From Bacteroidia bacterium (lineage in GTDB: Bacteria; Bacteroidota; Bacteroidia; Chitinophagales; JAUHXS01), in NCBI GenBank assembly GCA_030426955.1, contig JAUHXS010000004.1, positions 186,001 through 250,000 of the forward strand: a stretch of DNA of 64,000 nucleotides, given 5' to 3'. Positions 9,033 to 19,304 of this stretch are shown in pieces. A model generated the notes under the pieces. It saw nothing but the letters and a program-made list of their open reading frames with translations. It made no database searches and was not told the DNA's origin. The position numbers were made by a program, and so were the translations under genes. The first letter of the stretch is position 1, and each line of letters begins with the position of its first letter.

Positions 9033-9545
9033 ATTATTAAGACATTTCTGTAGACAAACTTTATTCTCGTAATACAACTCATGCAAGCGTCAAGATCAAC
9101 ACTAATAAAAACTTGATAAAGAGATTATTAGAAAAACCATAAGTCAATATGGTTTGATCTTCAAAGAGCATATCCTAATCATGACAAAGTTAGTCCCACA
9201 TTGTTCCATCCTATTTCACGAAACATTGTTAATGGCTCATCGTTAACAAAGACAAGAGAATATGGGATTAATACCAGCTGTACAGGCTCGGAGATATCTG
9301 ATTTGGTTGACATTTAGCTGCACATACTAAAGTCGTATGAGATAATAAAATTTAATAAATTAAATTTGAAACAAAGACTTCAAAAGCTAAAACACTTATA
9401 TTCAATATAAAATGTGCATCTAAAAATTCGTTTTCATCCTTTAAAAAACCACTTGGCTATTTATGCCCTTATCGTGAAACGCCTAACTAATTTTAAGTAT
9501 TTTTATAAATCAACTATTGATTACTAATTAACAGTAAATCAGATT
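9033..9545. other. 513-bp intergenic stretch, mostly without recognisable genes
   Basis: This is the longest gap in the window. Apart from a short open frame at 9132-9317 (listed separately), it shows no long frame on either strand, no strong hairpin with a T run, and no tRNA-like fold. The final ~180 bases are AT-rich and presumably hold the promoter of the following secreted-protein gene, but no clear TAnnTTTG element could be placed. Confidence 0.5.
9132..9317 (+). pseudogene. possible decayed gene fragment
   Basis: A frame of 61 codons bounded by stops has protein-like content (SIWFDLQRAYPNHDKVSP, then LFHPISRN and TREYGINTS) but no convincing start codon. A stop sits directly before it, and the neighbouring frame upstream ends in LIKRLLEKP, which might belong to the same former gene. 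I do not recognise the family. It could also be chance, since AT-rich non-coding DNA does give frames of this length. Confidence 0.25.
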
Positions 9546-11933
9546 ATGTTTTCAGCAACCCTAAAAACGAATTTCATTTACAAGATAATACTCCTTTCAT
9601 TTCTTATTCTATCAGTTATCAACTCTGACGCTCAAACACTCAAATGGGCTAATCATTTTGGGGGAACTGGTGTAGAGAGTGGAGATGATGTTCAAGTTGC
9701 GACTATATCTGGGAATGTGTATCATTGCGGTGCGTTTCAAGACACAGTAGACTTTGACCCAGGCCTAGGTGTATCCAACCTTATTTCTGCGGGTTTCTAT
9801 GACATTTACCTTCAAAAGCTAGACTCTAATGGTAACCTTAGATGGGCAGTTAGTTTTGGAGATGTGGGATGGGATGTTATGCGAGAAATAAAACTCGATG
9901 ACGAAGAAAATATATATGCTATTGGGTCTTTTGATGGCACAATAGACTTTGATCCTGGTCCAGGAGTTTTTAATTTGTCAGCAGGATCTTCTAATGATCT
10001 TTTTTTATTAAAGCTAGATAGCGGCGGAAACTTTATTTGGGCAAAGCAAATTGATGCTTTTGATGCAAGAGGAGAATCTTTGGTTTTAGACAACCAGGGA
10101 AACATATATTATACAGGAAGCTACTCTGGAACTGCGGACTTCGATCTAGGAACGGGTACTTTCAATCTGAGTTCAAATGGGGGATATGATGCTTTTATTA
10201 GTAAAATTGATACTGCTGGAAACTTTATATGGGCAATAAATTGGGGTGGACAGTTTAGTGACCTTTGCGGAAAAATTGAATTAAAAGGTGATCGCTTATG
10301 CGTTCTCGGGCTATTTGAAGACACCGTGGATTTTGATCCTGGTATAGATAGCACCAAACTTATAGCCCCACTTTTTGTAAACCATGTATATATATCAAAG
10401 TTTGACACTGCTGGAAACTTCATATGGGTGAAACAACTTGAGGGGAATATGCTAGATGAAGCTAGAGATTTAGCTTTTGATAGCAATGATGATATCGTGA
10501 TCGTAGGAAAGTTTCAAGATACAATCGACCTAGACCCTGGCGATGATACCTTACGATTTATTTCTGAGGGAAGTCAAGATATATTCATGTTAAAGCTAAA
10601 TCAAAATGGTGATCTAGTTTGGGGCAACCGATTTGGATCTTTTGGAAGTCTGGATGATTTATATGGAGTGGAAATAGATGCTGATGATAATATTACAGTT
10701 GCTGGTCATTTTAGCAGCAATGTTGATTTTGACCCAGGACCCGATACTTTTGAATTAAATAGCTTCTTCGGAAGTATTTTAATTGCCGAATATTGCCCAT
10801 CAGGCGATCTAATTTGGGCAGATCAATTCGCAGGGAGCGGAAACAATAGGATTTATGCATTATATCTGGATGATGAAAAGCATCTTTATACAACTGGCTT
10901 ACTTTACGCTCCCAGTGGCGACTTAGACCCAGGCCCTGGAACAGCAATGTATAACAATAATGGAGGTAGTGATAATTTCATCAGTAAAATAAAAGCTCCT
11001 GATTTTGGCAGCTATACCATTACCCCGATAGATACAACAATTTGCAGTGGTGATGTGATAAATATAACGATACAAACTACAGACAGTTTTGTACTAGACT
11101 CTACATGGTATCAGTATGACATGGGATGTGGTACTGGACTGATTGACTCTTCTAGCAATGGTATTTTTAATGTGAATGTGAATACAAGTACTGTTTTATA
11201 TTTTTCAAATAAAAGTACATGCTATAACTCAATACAGTCATGTGATAGTGTTACCATTACAATTAATAATTCTTCTGTAAACGAAATAGATACCAATATC
11301 TGCTTAGGAGACAGCATTTTAATCAATGGACAATTCAGGGCAACCCAAGGTGCATATAGCGATACACTCATAAGCTCAATTGGTTGCGATAGCATAATCA
11401 ATAACACACTTACTATTGATTCATTTAGTGAGTTTTTTATTACTCCTAGCTCTGGCTCTGTTATTCGAGGAATACCTATCGATCTTACTGCATCGGGTGG
11501 TAATACCTACCTTTGGCAAAATGGTATTGAATCAGAAACTGTAACAGCCTATTTAGAGACATCTGATTCTTTTTGTGTAACAGCATTTAAAGGTGCATGT
11601 GTAGATAGTAGTTGTGTATTTATCGAAGTATTAGATAACGAATGTGGCGTAACATCTTTTTTCATGCCTAATGCATTTAGTCCTGACGATGGTCAAAACA
11701 TGAATCAACAGTTGTCCTTGATAAAGGATCTACAATGTGTCGAAGAGTTAGATTTCAAGCTTTTTGATTCTAAAGGAAAACTAATATTTGAATCCAACAA
11801 TCCTCTTTTCAAATGGAATGCAATTTTTAGAGATACTAATATTAATTCTAGTGTTGTTACCTATTGGTTAAAAGTTAAGTTATTAGGAGACAAACAAGTT
11901 ACTCAAACTGGAAATATCACTATTCTCAGATAG
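9546..11933 (+). CDS. secreted DFDPG-repeat (SBBP-like) propeller protein with T9SS type B sorting domain
   Basis: A 795-residue exported protein with signal peptide IILLSFLILSVINSDAQ. Residues ~30-490 contain seven ~60-residue repeats marked by a D-x-DPG core (VDFDPGLG, IDFDPGPG, ADFDLGTG, VDFDPGID, IDLDPGDD, VDFDPGPD, GDLDPGPG). Each is followed by a DxFxxKLDxxGNxxWA-type strand, the pattern of SBBP-like propellers with acidic Ca-binding-like loops. Ig-like segments rich in Cys and Thr follow (ICSGDVINITI, NICLGDSILINGQF), then a sorting domain (FFMPNAFSPDD, FDSKGKLIFES, GNITILR). It converges with the DUF4837 gene. It is likely a surface or matrix protein; binding target unknown. Confidence 0.88.
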   Translation: MFSATLKTNFIYKIILLSFLILSVINSDAQTLKWANHFGGTGVESGDDVQVATISGNVYHCGAFQDTVDFDPGLGVSNLISAGFYDIYLQKLDSNGNLRWAVSFGDVGWDVMREIKLDDEENIYAIGSFDGTIDFDPGPGVFNLSAGSSNDLFLLKLDSGGNFIWAKQIDAFDARGESLVLDNQGNIYYTGSYSGTADFDLGTGTFNLSSNGGYDAFISKIDTAGNFIWAINWGGQFSDLCGKIELKGDRLCVLGLFEDTVDFDPGIDSTKLIAPLFVNHVYISKFDTAGNFIWVKQLEGNMLDEARDLAFDSNDDIVIVGKFQDTIDLDPGDDTLRFISEGSQDIFMLKLNQNGDLVWGNRFGSFGSLDDLYGVEIDADDNITVAGHFSSNVDFDPGPDTFELNSFFGSILIAEYCPSGDLIWADQFAGSGNNRIYALYLDDEKHLYTTGLLYAPSGDLDPGPGTAMYNNNGGSDNFISKIKAPDFGSYTITPIDTTICSGDVINITIQTTDSFVLDSTWYQYDMGCGTGLIDSSSNGIFNVNVNTSTVLYFSNKSTCYNSIQSCDSVTITINNSSVNEIDTNICLGDSILINGQFRATQGAYSDTLISSIGCDSIINNTLTIDSFSEFFITPSSGSVIRGIPIDLTASGGNTYLWQNGIESETVTAYLETSDSFCVTAFKGACVDSSCVFIEVLDNECGVTSFFMPNAFSPDDGQNMNQQLSLIKDLQCVEELDFKLFDSKGKLIFESNNPLFKWNAIFRDTNINSSVVTYWLKVKLLGDKQVTQTGNITILR

Positions 11934-11942
11934 TTAGTAGAA

Positions 11943-13010
11943 TTAGAAGGCTGTTTTAATAATTGTCTCCAACTGTTTAACCAACTTCTTCTTTTTTGTT
12001 TTAGGGGCATAAACGAACCCATCAATCATTAATACTTTATTATCTTTTACCAAAGTATAATTAACAAATGGTCCACCCATGAAGTCATTTTGCATCTTCC
12101 ATAAACCACTAGTTTTAATGACCTCTTGACCATTGATCAGTTGTTTGGTTTGTTGTATCGGAATTATGCTATCGACAACAGTATATGAACCCTCTATTTC
12201 TGACTGAAAGTACTTAGCTCCTAAATCATTTCTAATTTTTAAAACCTGCTGTGCCAAATCTACCTCAGAGTCTATGGTTGTTTCATAAATAAAGACACTA
12301 CTGCTCAAATCATTGGTTTCTTTTCTTACCCACGAAAACTCTTCAGCTTTGTAAGATAAATGATACCCTTCAGGGATTAACATGTTTAGGCTGTGCTTTT
12401 CCTTGATATACTTTTCCACTTCAGCAACCCTACCCAATGCAAACACCTCTTTTTTATACGTCTCACTTTCTGACTCTCTTAGATGAGAAAATAAAGCTTC
12501 TTGATTTTGATCTAGAGATTGATACAAAGCATTGATATCCTTTGCCAAAATAAATATGACCTTTTGAGGTTTTGCCCAAACATTTTCCTTTTCATAATAA
12601 TAACCTGTCGAAGCATTTTGGATCGTTTTTATGTTTTGCTCCCCGATCAACTCCTTGATTAAAGTATTCATTGCCCCTCCCTGATCTAATGCTGATACAA
12701 ATACTATTGTCTTGTATTTCTTTAAAACCTTGCCAAACTGTTGTGCCTCCTTTATCAAGGGTTTGTATTGAGGTTCGTATTGAGGTAAGCCTGGAAAAGG
12801 CTGCATTAAAAGCATTTCAAATGTATCTGCTAAACCATTTTTGAGTAAATGGGGGCTACCTATGATTAATAACTCATCAGGTCTACCAACAGAGTTGGGC
12901 AGATATGTTTTGTCGTAGGTTGTACCAATATCATTGCATGAAGACAGTACTGACAAAATCCCAATCAACAAAACACCAGAAAGTCTCATTACAATATTAT
13001 AGTTGCTCAT
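11943..13010 (-). CDS. DUF4837 family lipoprotein
   Basis: A 355-residue protein with a lipobox (SVLSSC) after a short hydrophobic segment, then SVGRPDELLIIGS, which is typical of the Bacteroidota-specific DUF4837 family. The second half (FVNYTLVKDNKVLMIDGFVYAPKTKKK) also fits. Its function is unknown. The gene starts 15 bp after the stop of the transglycosylase gene, so the two are probably co-transcribed. That hints at an envelope or cell-wall role, which is inference from position only. Confidence 0.88.
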   Translation of the reverse strand: MSNYNIVMRLSGVLLIGILSVLSSCNDIGTTYDKTYLPNSVGRPDELLIIGSPHLLKNGLADTFEMLLMQPFPGLPQYEPQYKPLIKEAQQFGKVLKKYKTIVFVSALDQGGAMNTLIKELIGEQNIKTIQNASTGYYYEKENVWAKPQKVIFILAKDINALYQSLDQNQEALFSHLRESESETYKKEVFALGRVAEVEKYIKEKHSLNMLIPEGYHLSYKAEEFSWVRKETNDLSSSVFIYETTIDSEVDLAQQVLKIRNDLGAKYFQSEIEGSYTVVDSIIPIQQTKQLINGQEVIKTSGLWKMQNDFMGGPFVNYTLVKDNKVLMIDGFVYAPKTKKKKLVKQLETIIKTAF

Positions 13011-13025
13011 TTTAATCTTTAAACT

Positions 13026-14552
13026 CTAACAATCCTTATTCGGAATCTTAAGCATCATGCCCACTTTGATGTTATTTCCTAAAAGATTATTGTCGCGCTT
13101 TATATCATTAACGTTAGCACACGGAAATTTATTGGCTATCTCCCATAGACTGTCCCCAGATTTTACTTTATAATTTAAATATTTTCCATCTTCACTTTTG
13201 GTAATTACATCTGGCTGACCCTTTTCTATTGCTTGCTTTTGGTCAAAACTCATTTCATTAATTTTCTCATATTGAGCAATTTTATCTTTCGGCACATAAA
13301 TCAATAGCTTCTGCCCCAGTCTAATATTGCTTCCGTAAATATTATTCCAATTTCGAATATCTTGTGCCCTGCAATCATACCATTCCGCTATATATCCTAA
13401 GTTATCTCCCGACTTGACAGTATAGATCAATGCATTGCCCTGCCGTTCCTCATTTACGATTACGGGAGTCTTACTATCTACATATTGTACATCATCAATT
13501 GCTGGAGTTAGTTTGTATATCGAATCCTCAAATTGTTCGAATAATGCTACTTTCTCGATAGGCAAATAAAGGTGGTACTTTGGACTATGCTCTGGTATAA
13601 TCTTTAACTTATACTGCGGGTTAAGAAAAGATAACTCTTCAATAGATAGTTCTACCAAATTGCTTATTGCCTCAAAGGTGGCTCTCCTCTTTATCGTAAT
13701 GGTATCGATGATGGCTCTGTAAAAAGGTGGAGGGCAGGCATAAATATTATGCAATTCATAATAATTCATTACATAATTCGCCGCTATGAATGCTGGAACA
13801 TATCCTCTTGTTTCTCTTGGTAAATAGTGTCTGATTTCCCAAAAGCTTCTTTTTCCTCCTGATCTTCTAATCGCACGATTTACCTTACCTGGCCCGCAGT
13901 TATATGCCGCAATTACAAGCAACCAATCATTATATCTTTTGTACAAATCGCTAAAGAACCTAGCGGCTGCATCTGTTGACTTTACAGGATCACTGCGTTC
14001 ATCGATGTAGGAGTCTGCATTTAGTCCGTATATTTTTCCGGTGCTGTACATAAACTGCCATAAGCCTTTGGCACCCACACTAGATCCCGCTAATGGATTT
14101 AATGCAGATTCTACTACTGAAAGGTGCTTCAGCTCTATTGGCAAATTGTATCGATCAAGTGTTTCTTCAAACATCGGATAGTACAGCTTGCTAAGTCCTA
14201 TCATTTGCCCAACCTGACCCCGGCGTTCGAGTAAATAAACTTCTAAATATCGCCTAACATAGCTATTAAATGCCAATGGCATAATAGCCCCTGATTGTAA
14301 TTCTTTATATCGTTCAATCAAAATAGAATCGCTGTAGAAAGGGACTGTATCTAGGCTAAAACCATATTTCTCTGATAGATATGTTGTATCAATCTTACAA
14401 ATACTGCTGTCACAGTATATCTGTGATATCAATAAATCTAACTTATTGATTATATCACCCTCTTCATTCTTAGTATCTAGTGAGTCTTGACTAAAAATTC
14501 TAATTGAAGCAAAGAGAAAAAATATAAAAACCGAGTATTGCTTGATCGACAT
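13026..14552 (-). CDS. membrane-bound lytic murein transglycosylase (SLT domain plus two LysM), MltD-like
   Basis: An enzyme that cuts peptidoglycan between N-acetylmuramic acid and N-acetylglucosamine with formation of 1,6-anhydro ends. I chose the ATG at 14552 (508 residues), because MSIKQYSVFIFFLFASIRIFSQ gives a clean signal peptide. An upstream start would add ten unlikely residues and invade the purK promoter. The SLT domain (~130-270) has the catalytic Glu148 in VVESALNP and the GAKGLWQFM and YNCGPGKVNRAI motifs. Two LysM domains near the C-terminus (YTVKSGDNLGYIAEWY and YKVKSGDSLWEIANKF) bind glycan. The anmK product encoded at 36.3-37.3 kb could recycle the anhydro sugars it makes. 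Confidence 0.93.
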   Translation of the reverse strand: MSIKQYSVFIFFLFASIRIFSQDSLDTKNEEGDIINKLDLLISQIYCDSSICKIDTTYLSEKYGFSLDTVPFYSDSILIERYKELQSGAIMPLAFNSYVRRYLEVYLLERRGQVGQMIGLSKLYYPMFEETLDRYNLPIELKHLSVVESALNPLAGSSVGAKGLWQFMYSTGKIYGLNADSYIDERSDPVKSTDAAARFFSDLYKRYNDWLLVIAAYNCGPGKVNRAIRRSGGKRSFWEIRHYLPRETRGYVPAFIAANYVMNYYELHNIYACPPPFYRAIIDTITIKRRATFEAISNLVELSIEELSFLNPQYKLKIIPEHSPKYHLYLPIEKVALFEQFEDSIYKLTPAIDDVQYVDSKTPVIVNEERQGNALIYTVKSGDNLGYIAEWYDCRAQDIRNWNNIYGSNIRLGQKLLIYVPKDKIAQYEKINEMSFDQKQAIEKGQPDVITKSEDGKYLNYKVKSGDSLWEIANKFPCANVNDIKRDNNLLGNNIKVGMMLKIPNKDC

Positions 14553-14568
14553 AAATTGATTGACTTTA

Positions 14569-14597
14569 TTGTCAACCAACAAATTTCACTATTTTTG
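14569..14597 (+). promoter_or_regulatory. Bacteroidota-type promoter for purK
   Basis: TTG at 14569-14571 and TATTTTTG at 14590-14597 fit the Bacteroidota -33 TTG and -7 TAnnTTTG pattern with an 18-bp spacer. The purK ATG lies 25 bp downstream, with GGAGG-like bases (14600-14606) between. Confidence 0.45.
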
Positions 14598-14622
14598 GTG
14601 GGAGGATTACAAACTTAAGCGA

Positions 14623-15762
14623 ATGAATTTCAAACAAATCAAAGTTGGTGTACTAGGCGGTGGACAGTTGGGAAGAATGATGTATCAAGATGCCATCAGT
14701 ATTGATTTGGATATTCATTTTTTAGATGGAGATCCTAACGCTCCATGCGCAAGTATCTCGCCCAATTTTGTTATCGGCTCTATCACTGACTTTGATACGG
14801 TTTATACCTTTGGGAAAGATAAAGACATTGTAACAATAGAAATTGAAAATGTTAATACGGATGCACTAGAAAAACTAGAAAAGGAAGGTATTAAGATTCA
14901 CCCTTCTCCTGCCTCCATTCGACTGATTCAAGACAAAGGATTACAAAAGCAATTCTACCAAGAGCATCAGATCCCGACCGCTGACTTTATCTTACTCAAC
15001 AACCTATCTGATTTAGAAAATCATCTTGACTTTTTACCTGCTTTCCAAAAACTTCGCAAAGGAGGTTATGATGGAAAGGGTGTTTGTCCAATTAATGATT
15101 CCGCAGATATTCCAAATGGATTTGATGCACCTTCTGTTTTAGAAAAGACAGTTGACTATGAGAAAGAGATTTCAGTAATCTGTGCAAGAAATGAATCGAG
15201 AGAAATCATTGCTTATCCACCTGTTGAATTAGTTGCTGATCCTCAGTATAACCTATTAGATTATCTTCTAGCGCCAGCGAACATTAGTTCATCCGTTGCA
15301 GAGGAGGCGAAAGCCATTGCATTAAAGGTTACTGAAAAGCTAGAAATTGTTGGGCTGCTAGCTATTGAGATGTTCGTCACCAAAGATCAAAAGGTACTAG
15401 TCAATGAAGTCGCTCCAAGACCACATAATAGTGGACATCATACAATCGAAGCTAATATCACATCGCAATTTGAACAACACTTAAGAGCAGTCTGCAATAT
15501 ACCTTTAGGAAGCACATCAACCATTTTACCTGCTACTATGATAAATTTAATAGGCGCAGAAGGCCATAAAGGGACTGCCTCTTATGAAGGAGCAACAGAG
15601 GTGCTCAGATCAGAAGGAGTCTATATTCATTTGTATGGGAAAAAAGATACTAAGCCGGGGAGGAAAATGGGTCACCTAACTGTAATCAATCAAGATGTTG
15701 AAAAAGCTATTGAAATAGCTCAGAAAGTAAAAGGAAAAATTAAAATAGTCGCATCAAAATAA
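14623..15762 (+). CDS. purK: 5-(carboxyamino)imidazole ribonucleotide synthase
   Basis: An ATP-grasp enzyme of de novo purine synthesis: AIR + ATP + bicarbonate gives N5-CAIR. The 379-residue form starting at the ATG at 14623 is preferred, since [20 protein letters not shown] is the usual N-terminus and the open frame before it runs through the promoter. Visible motifs are the Rossmann-like GGGQLGRMM, the [14 protein letters not shown]-binding loop, and [17 protein letters not shown] near the active site. It is directly followed by purE (5 bp between stop and start), which uses its product. Confidence 0.96.
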   Translation: MNFKQIKVGVLGGGQLGRMMYQDAISIDLDIHFLDGDPNAPCASISPNFVIGSITDFDTVYTFGKDKDIVTIEIENVNTDALEKLEKEGIKIHPSPASIRLIQDKGLQKQFYQEHQIPTADFILLNNLSDLENHLDFLPAFQKLRKGGYDGKGVCPINDSADIPNGFDAPSVLEKTVDYEKEISVICARNESREIIAYPPVELVADPQYNLLDYLLAPANISSSVAEEAKAIALKVTEKLEIVGLLAIEMFVTKDQKVLVNEVAPRPHNSGHHTIEANITSQFEQHLRAVCNIPLGSTSTILPATMINLIGAEGHKGTASYEGATEVLRSEGVYIHLYGKKDTKPGRKMGHLTVINQDVEKAIEIAQKVKGKIKIVASK

Positions 15763-15767
15763 AACAT

Positions 15768-16259
15768 ATGGGATCTCTAAAACCATTAGTAGGAATCATC
15801 ATGGGAAGCAAATCTGACTTACCTGTTATGCAGGAAGCAGCGGATATATTAGATCAATTGCAAGTGCCGTATGAAATAGATATTGTATCAGCACACAGAA
15901 CGCCTCACAAAATGGTTGAGTATGCTGAAAATGCAAAGTCAAGAGGGCTAAAGGTAATTGTGGCAGGTGCCGGTGGTGCAGCGCATTTGCCCGGCATGAC
16001 GGCTTCTTTAACGACACTCCCTGTTATTGGTGTTCCTGTTAAATCCAGTAACTCCATTGATGGTTGGGATTCCGTTTTGTCTATTTTACAAATGCCAGGA
16101 GGGATTCCTGTTGCAACTGTAGCTTTAAACGGCGCAAAAAATGCAGGTATTTTGGCCGCTGAAATAATTGGAGCATTTGATGAAAATGTAGGAAATGCTT
16201 TAGAAGAATACAAAATGAGCTTGAAGCAAAAGGTGTTAGATTCTGCAAAGAATTTATAA
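15768..16259 (+). CDS. purE: N5-carboxyaminoimidazole ribonucleotide mutase
   Basis: Converts N5-CAIR to CAIR, the step after PurK. At 163 residues it is standard class I PurE length. The [10 protein letters not shown] substrate loop, the SAHRTPHKM motif with the catalytic His, and [12 protein letters not shown] and PVIGVPV are all present. It forms a two-gene operon with purK; presence of both shows the bacterial two-step carboxylation route. No terminator with a clear U run follows. Confidence 0.97.
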   Translation: MGSLKPLVGIIMGSKSDLPVMQEAADILDQLQVPYEIDIVSAHRTPHKMVEYAENAKSRGLKVIVAGAGGAAHLPGMTASLTTLPVIGVPVKSSNSIDGWDSVLSILQMPGGIPVATVALNGAKNAGILAAEIIGAFDENVGNALEEYKMSLKQKVLDSAKNL

Positions 16260-16452
16260 CAACAAAAGAGAAAGTGTTTCCCTCTTCACAGTCTTCTATT
16301 TCTCAATAGAACGAATCATAAGAAATCCCTTGAAGGATATGACACTTAGCAGTAGTTTCTAAGCTTTTTCTAGCTCTTTAAATTCGTAATTTAAGTCAAA
16401 AATAGTATTGTATTGTGTCCAAAAAAACATACTTTACATCACGTTACTGATT

Positions 16453-19119
16453 ATGCAAAAGCACTTACTATTTCTCGTTTTCACTTTAATAAGCTTATCC
16501 TTTCATTTATTGGGATCCCCTATTAGTAAAATCAAGGCAGATCATATCAATGATGGCTTTATAATCAACAAAGGTCAGCTTAAAAACGAAAAGGGAGAAG
16601 CAGCCGACAAGATATTTCTTCAGTATAAAAACAATAAAAATATTGAAGTGTATTTAGATGCGAAAGGTCTTAGTTACCTTTTTTTAAATTCGAAAGAGAA
16701 AGAAACTGAAAAAGGTTTTGAGACATCAATGATACAGGTTCACCTTGAGGGTGCTACGATTTCTAAGGAAAATATTGTTACTGAATATCCTAGTGAGTTT
16801 TATTTCAATTATTACTATCCTCATTGCCCCGAAGGAATTACCAATATTCGACTATTTCAAAAAGTGACTATAAAGAACATTTATCCAAACATTGATTGGG
16901 TGCTCTACAATGCAACAGATCAAGGAATGAAGTATGATTTTGTAATTCATAAAGGTGGCAATCCTGATAATATCCATTTAGTATATAAAAGTAGTCGTGA
17001 AACAAGCCTGGACAAATCTGGAAACATCATAAGCATTACCGAACTTGGTGAACTCAAGGAAAACACTCCTTATGCCTATCAAAAAGAATTCAGCAATAAT
17101 GTTCAATGCCACTATCAAGTTAAGAAGGTAAAGGATCATGAATATAACATAAACTTTAACTTATCAAATTGGGATAGAAGTCAAGACTTGATTATAGATC
17201 CTGAGCTAACTTGGTCAACTTATTTCGGAGGCCCGAGCTACGAAGGGTATAGAGATATTGTCTTAGATGAGTTTGGGTTCTTATATATTATTGGATATAG
17301 TTGGACTGGATTTACACCGACTGAAGAAATAGAAGGCGGTTATTTTGATCGTTTTTTTAACGGGGGAAACGGAGATGGTATGATCACAAAATTTGATCCT
17401 TTTGGAAATCTACTTTGGTCAACATACATTGGTGGAGCTGAAAATGATGAAGCACATACCGTAGACGTGACAAGTAGCGGAAGCATATATGTTACAGGGT
17501 TCTCGGAAAGTCTAAATTTCCCAGTAATGAATATAGGTGGAGCATTTAATCAAAACTTTACAGGAACACACGATTGCTTTTTGACCCAATTTAATCGCGA
17601 TGGTGAGCTGACTTGGTCAACTGCTATAGGCGGTTCTGGTGCAGATGGCACTTTTCATATTAACCTTGGGGCATCAAATCTAGGACAAGCAACTACTGTT
17701 GACCAAGAAGACAACCTATATCTAGCTTTTTTTACAACTAGCAATGATATTCCATTAGTTGATCGAGGAGGTACATCTTACCAACAAGACTCAATTGCTG
17801 GTAACCGTGATGTTTTCATTGCAAAGTTTAATGCAAACAACGAGCAAGTTTGGGGAACACATTTTGGCGGTAATGGGGATGATGCTGTTTATGATATGCA
17901 ACTAAACGATGCAGGTGACTTATATTTATGCGGGAGAACTACCAGCGAAGACTTCCCAATAATGCCTTATGAAAACTCCTACCTCAAAGGTACTATTGGT
18001 GACACTTCTAACTTTATCATCAATAGTTTTATTTCCATGTTTGATAAAGAAGGGGAATTAAAGTGGTCTACTTATTTTGGTGATGATTCTGGATATACTT
18101 ATGCAACCAATCTGGCAATAGATTCCCGAGATAAGCTTTATTTGACAGGCGAGATTTCCACTATTGCATCTCTTGAAATTAAAGAATTAGTAGGGGCATA
18201 CAATAAGCCTGAAAGAATTGACTCAGTTTATAACTCACTATTTATTGCTCGCCATGACCATAACAATGGCATAGAGTGGTCTACTTATTTTGGAGGCACT
18301 TTCAACGAATCATTTATGGATATTCTTGTAGACTCTATTAACAATCTATACACGATTGGAACTACTAATAGCAGGGATTTTGAATTGGTTGATCCTGGAG
18401 CGGGATTCTTTGACTCGGATTGGTCATCCTTAGAGGGCTTTATTTCAAAATTCAAACCTAGTGGAGAACTTTGTTGGTCTACCTATTTCGGAGGAAATGG
18501 TTGGGATTGGCTTACCAGCTCAACAATCGATAACGAGTTTTTTTATATCACAGGTGAAGTCACATCTGACTCTTTTCATATCACAGGTGAACTGGGTTAT
18601 ATGCAACCTAGCTTTGCTGGATTGGAAGATATGTTTGTATCAAAGTTTAAGATTTATGATGAGTATTATGATACAACAGAAATTTGTGACCAAGACAGCA
18701 TCCTACTCAATGGTCAATATGAGAAGGAATCGGGAAATTACATTACAGGAAGTAGAACAACATGCAACATAGACTCTCTAATTTATATGCATCTTATTGT
18801 AAATCCATTTTTACCAGAGTATGACTGCTTTTGGGATCAAAATGCAATTTTTGTTCCAAACGCATTCTCCCCTACTGGTGAAAATGTCACTTATAATCTT
18901 TTAACCGATATTGAAATCCCTCCCTATTATGATTTAACATTTCAAATATTCAACAGAATGGGACAGCTGATATTCTCTACAAATGATAAGAATATTTCCT
19001 GGGATGGAAATTACAGAAAGAAAAAAGCAGCAGCCGGAGTCTATCAATATATACTAACCCTATCTTCAGGAGATCAAGTACTTCAGCAAGGAAGAGGCAA
19101 TATCACCTTGCTTCGATAA
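16453..19119 (+). CDS. secreted SBBP-repeat protein (DUF7948-type N-domain) with T9SS type B sorting domain
   Basis: An 888-residue protein. The ATG at 16453 is chosen because it begins the signal peptide [19 protein letters not shown]. Residues ~35-255 (DGFIINKGQLKNEKGE, then IYPNIDWVLYNATDQGMKYDFVI) form the DUF7948-like domain that precedes SBBP propellers. Seven or eight SBBP repeats follow (LTWSTYFGGPSYEG, LLWSTYIGGAENDEA, LTWSTAIGGSGADG, LKWSTYFGDDSG, IEWSTYFGGTFNE, LCWSTYFGGNGWD). The end is a type B sorting domain (AIFVPNAFSPTGENV, IFNRMGQLIFSTN, GRGNITLLR). It is likely a large surface or biofilm-type protein; ligand unknown. It stands alone, followed by a palindromic heptad element. 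Confidence 0.9.
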   Translation: MQKHLLFLVFTLISLSFHLLGSPISKIKADHINDGFIINKGQLKNEKGEAADKIFLQYKNNKNIEVYLDAKGLSYLFLNSKEKETEKGFETSMIQVHLEGATISKENIVTEYPSEFYFNYYYPHCPEGITNIRLFQKVTIKNIYPNIDWVLYNATDQGMKYDFVIHKGGNPDNIHLVYKSSRETSLDKSGNIISITELGELKENTPYAYQKEFSNNVQCHYQVKKVKDHEYNINFNLSNWDRSQDLIIDPELTWSTYFGGPSYEGYRDIVLDEFGFLYIIGYSWTGFTPTEEIEGGYFDRFFNGGNGDGMITKFDPFGNLLWSTYIGGAENDEAHTVDVTSSGSIYVTGFSESLNFPVMNIGGAFNQNFTGTHDCFLTQFNRDGELTWSTAIGGSGADGTFHINLGASNLGQATTVDQEDNLYLAFFTTSNDIPLVDRGGTSYQQDSIAGNRDVFIAKFNANNEQVWGTHFGGNGDDAVYDMQLNDAGDLYLCGRTTSEDFPIMPYENSYLKGTIGDTSNFIINSFISMFDKEGELKWSTYFGDDSGYTYATNLAIDSRDKLYLTGEISTIASLEIKELVGAYNKPERIDSVYNSLFIARHDHNNGIEWSTYFGGTFNESFMDILVDSINNLYTIGTTNSRDFELVDPGAGFFDSDWSSLEGFISKFKPSGELCWSTYFGGNGWDWLTSSTIDNEFFYITGEVTSDSFHITGELGYMQPSFAGLEDMFVSKFKIYDEYYDTTEICDQDSILLNGQYEKESGNYITGSRTTCNIDSLIYMHLIVNPFLPEYDCFWDQNAIFVPNAFSPTGENVTYNLLTDIEIPPYYDLTFQIFNRMGQLIFSTNDKNISWDGNYRKKKAAAGVYQYILTLSSGDQVLQQGRGNITLLR

Positions 19120-19248
19120 GCTTGTAACTACATTGGGGTTGATTCGATAACAAAATTGCTCTCTTGATAAGGAACAACTAAGCTGATGTCAAGAGGAAAT
19201 ACAAGATTGAAAATATTAGATTAACCTCGGGACTAGGCAAGAGTCACA

Positions 19249-19304
19249 AGCCAATAGCCACTAGAAGTTTTACTAATGGCTACTGCCTTTTGGCTAGTTG
19301 TCTT
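19249..19304. repeat. 7-nt-periodic dyad repeat (TAGCCA variant) between convergent genes
   Basis: Successive heptamers such as AGCCAAT and AGCCACT (19249-19262) give way, after an A/T-rich centre, to TGGCTAC, TGCCTTT and TGGCTAG (19277-19297), the inverted form. The arms 19250-19264 and 19273-19287 match at 12 of 15 positions with an 8-base loop. The right edge reaches the trxA stop codon. Its place between two convergent genes fits a bidirectional terminator, but it lacks a U run. It has the same design, with different bases, as the elements near the suf operon. Confidence 0.5.

Noticed and set aside
14553-14582. Upstream start for the transglycosylase (ten extra residues)
   Set aside because: It would put a charged stretch before the signal peptide and overlap the purK promoter; the ATG at 14552 gives a standard signal sequence.
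15905-16213. 102-codon open frame opposite purE
   Set aside because: Fully antisense to a highly conserved enzyme; no start context.
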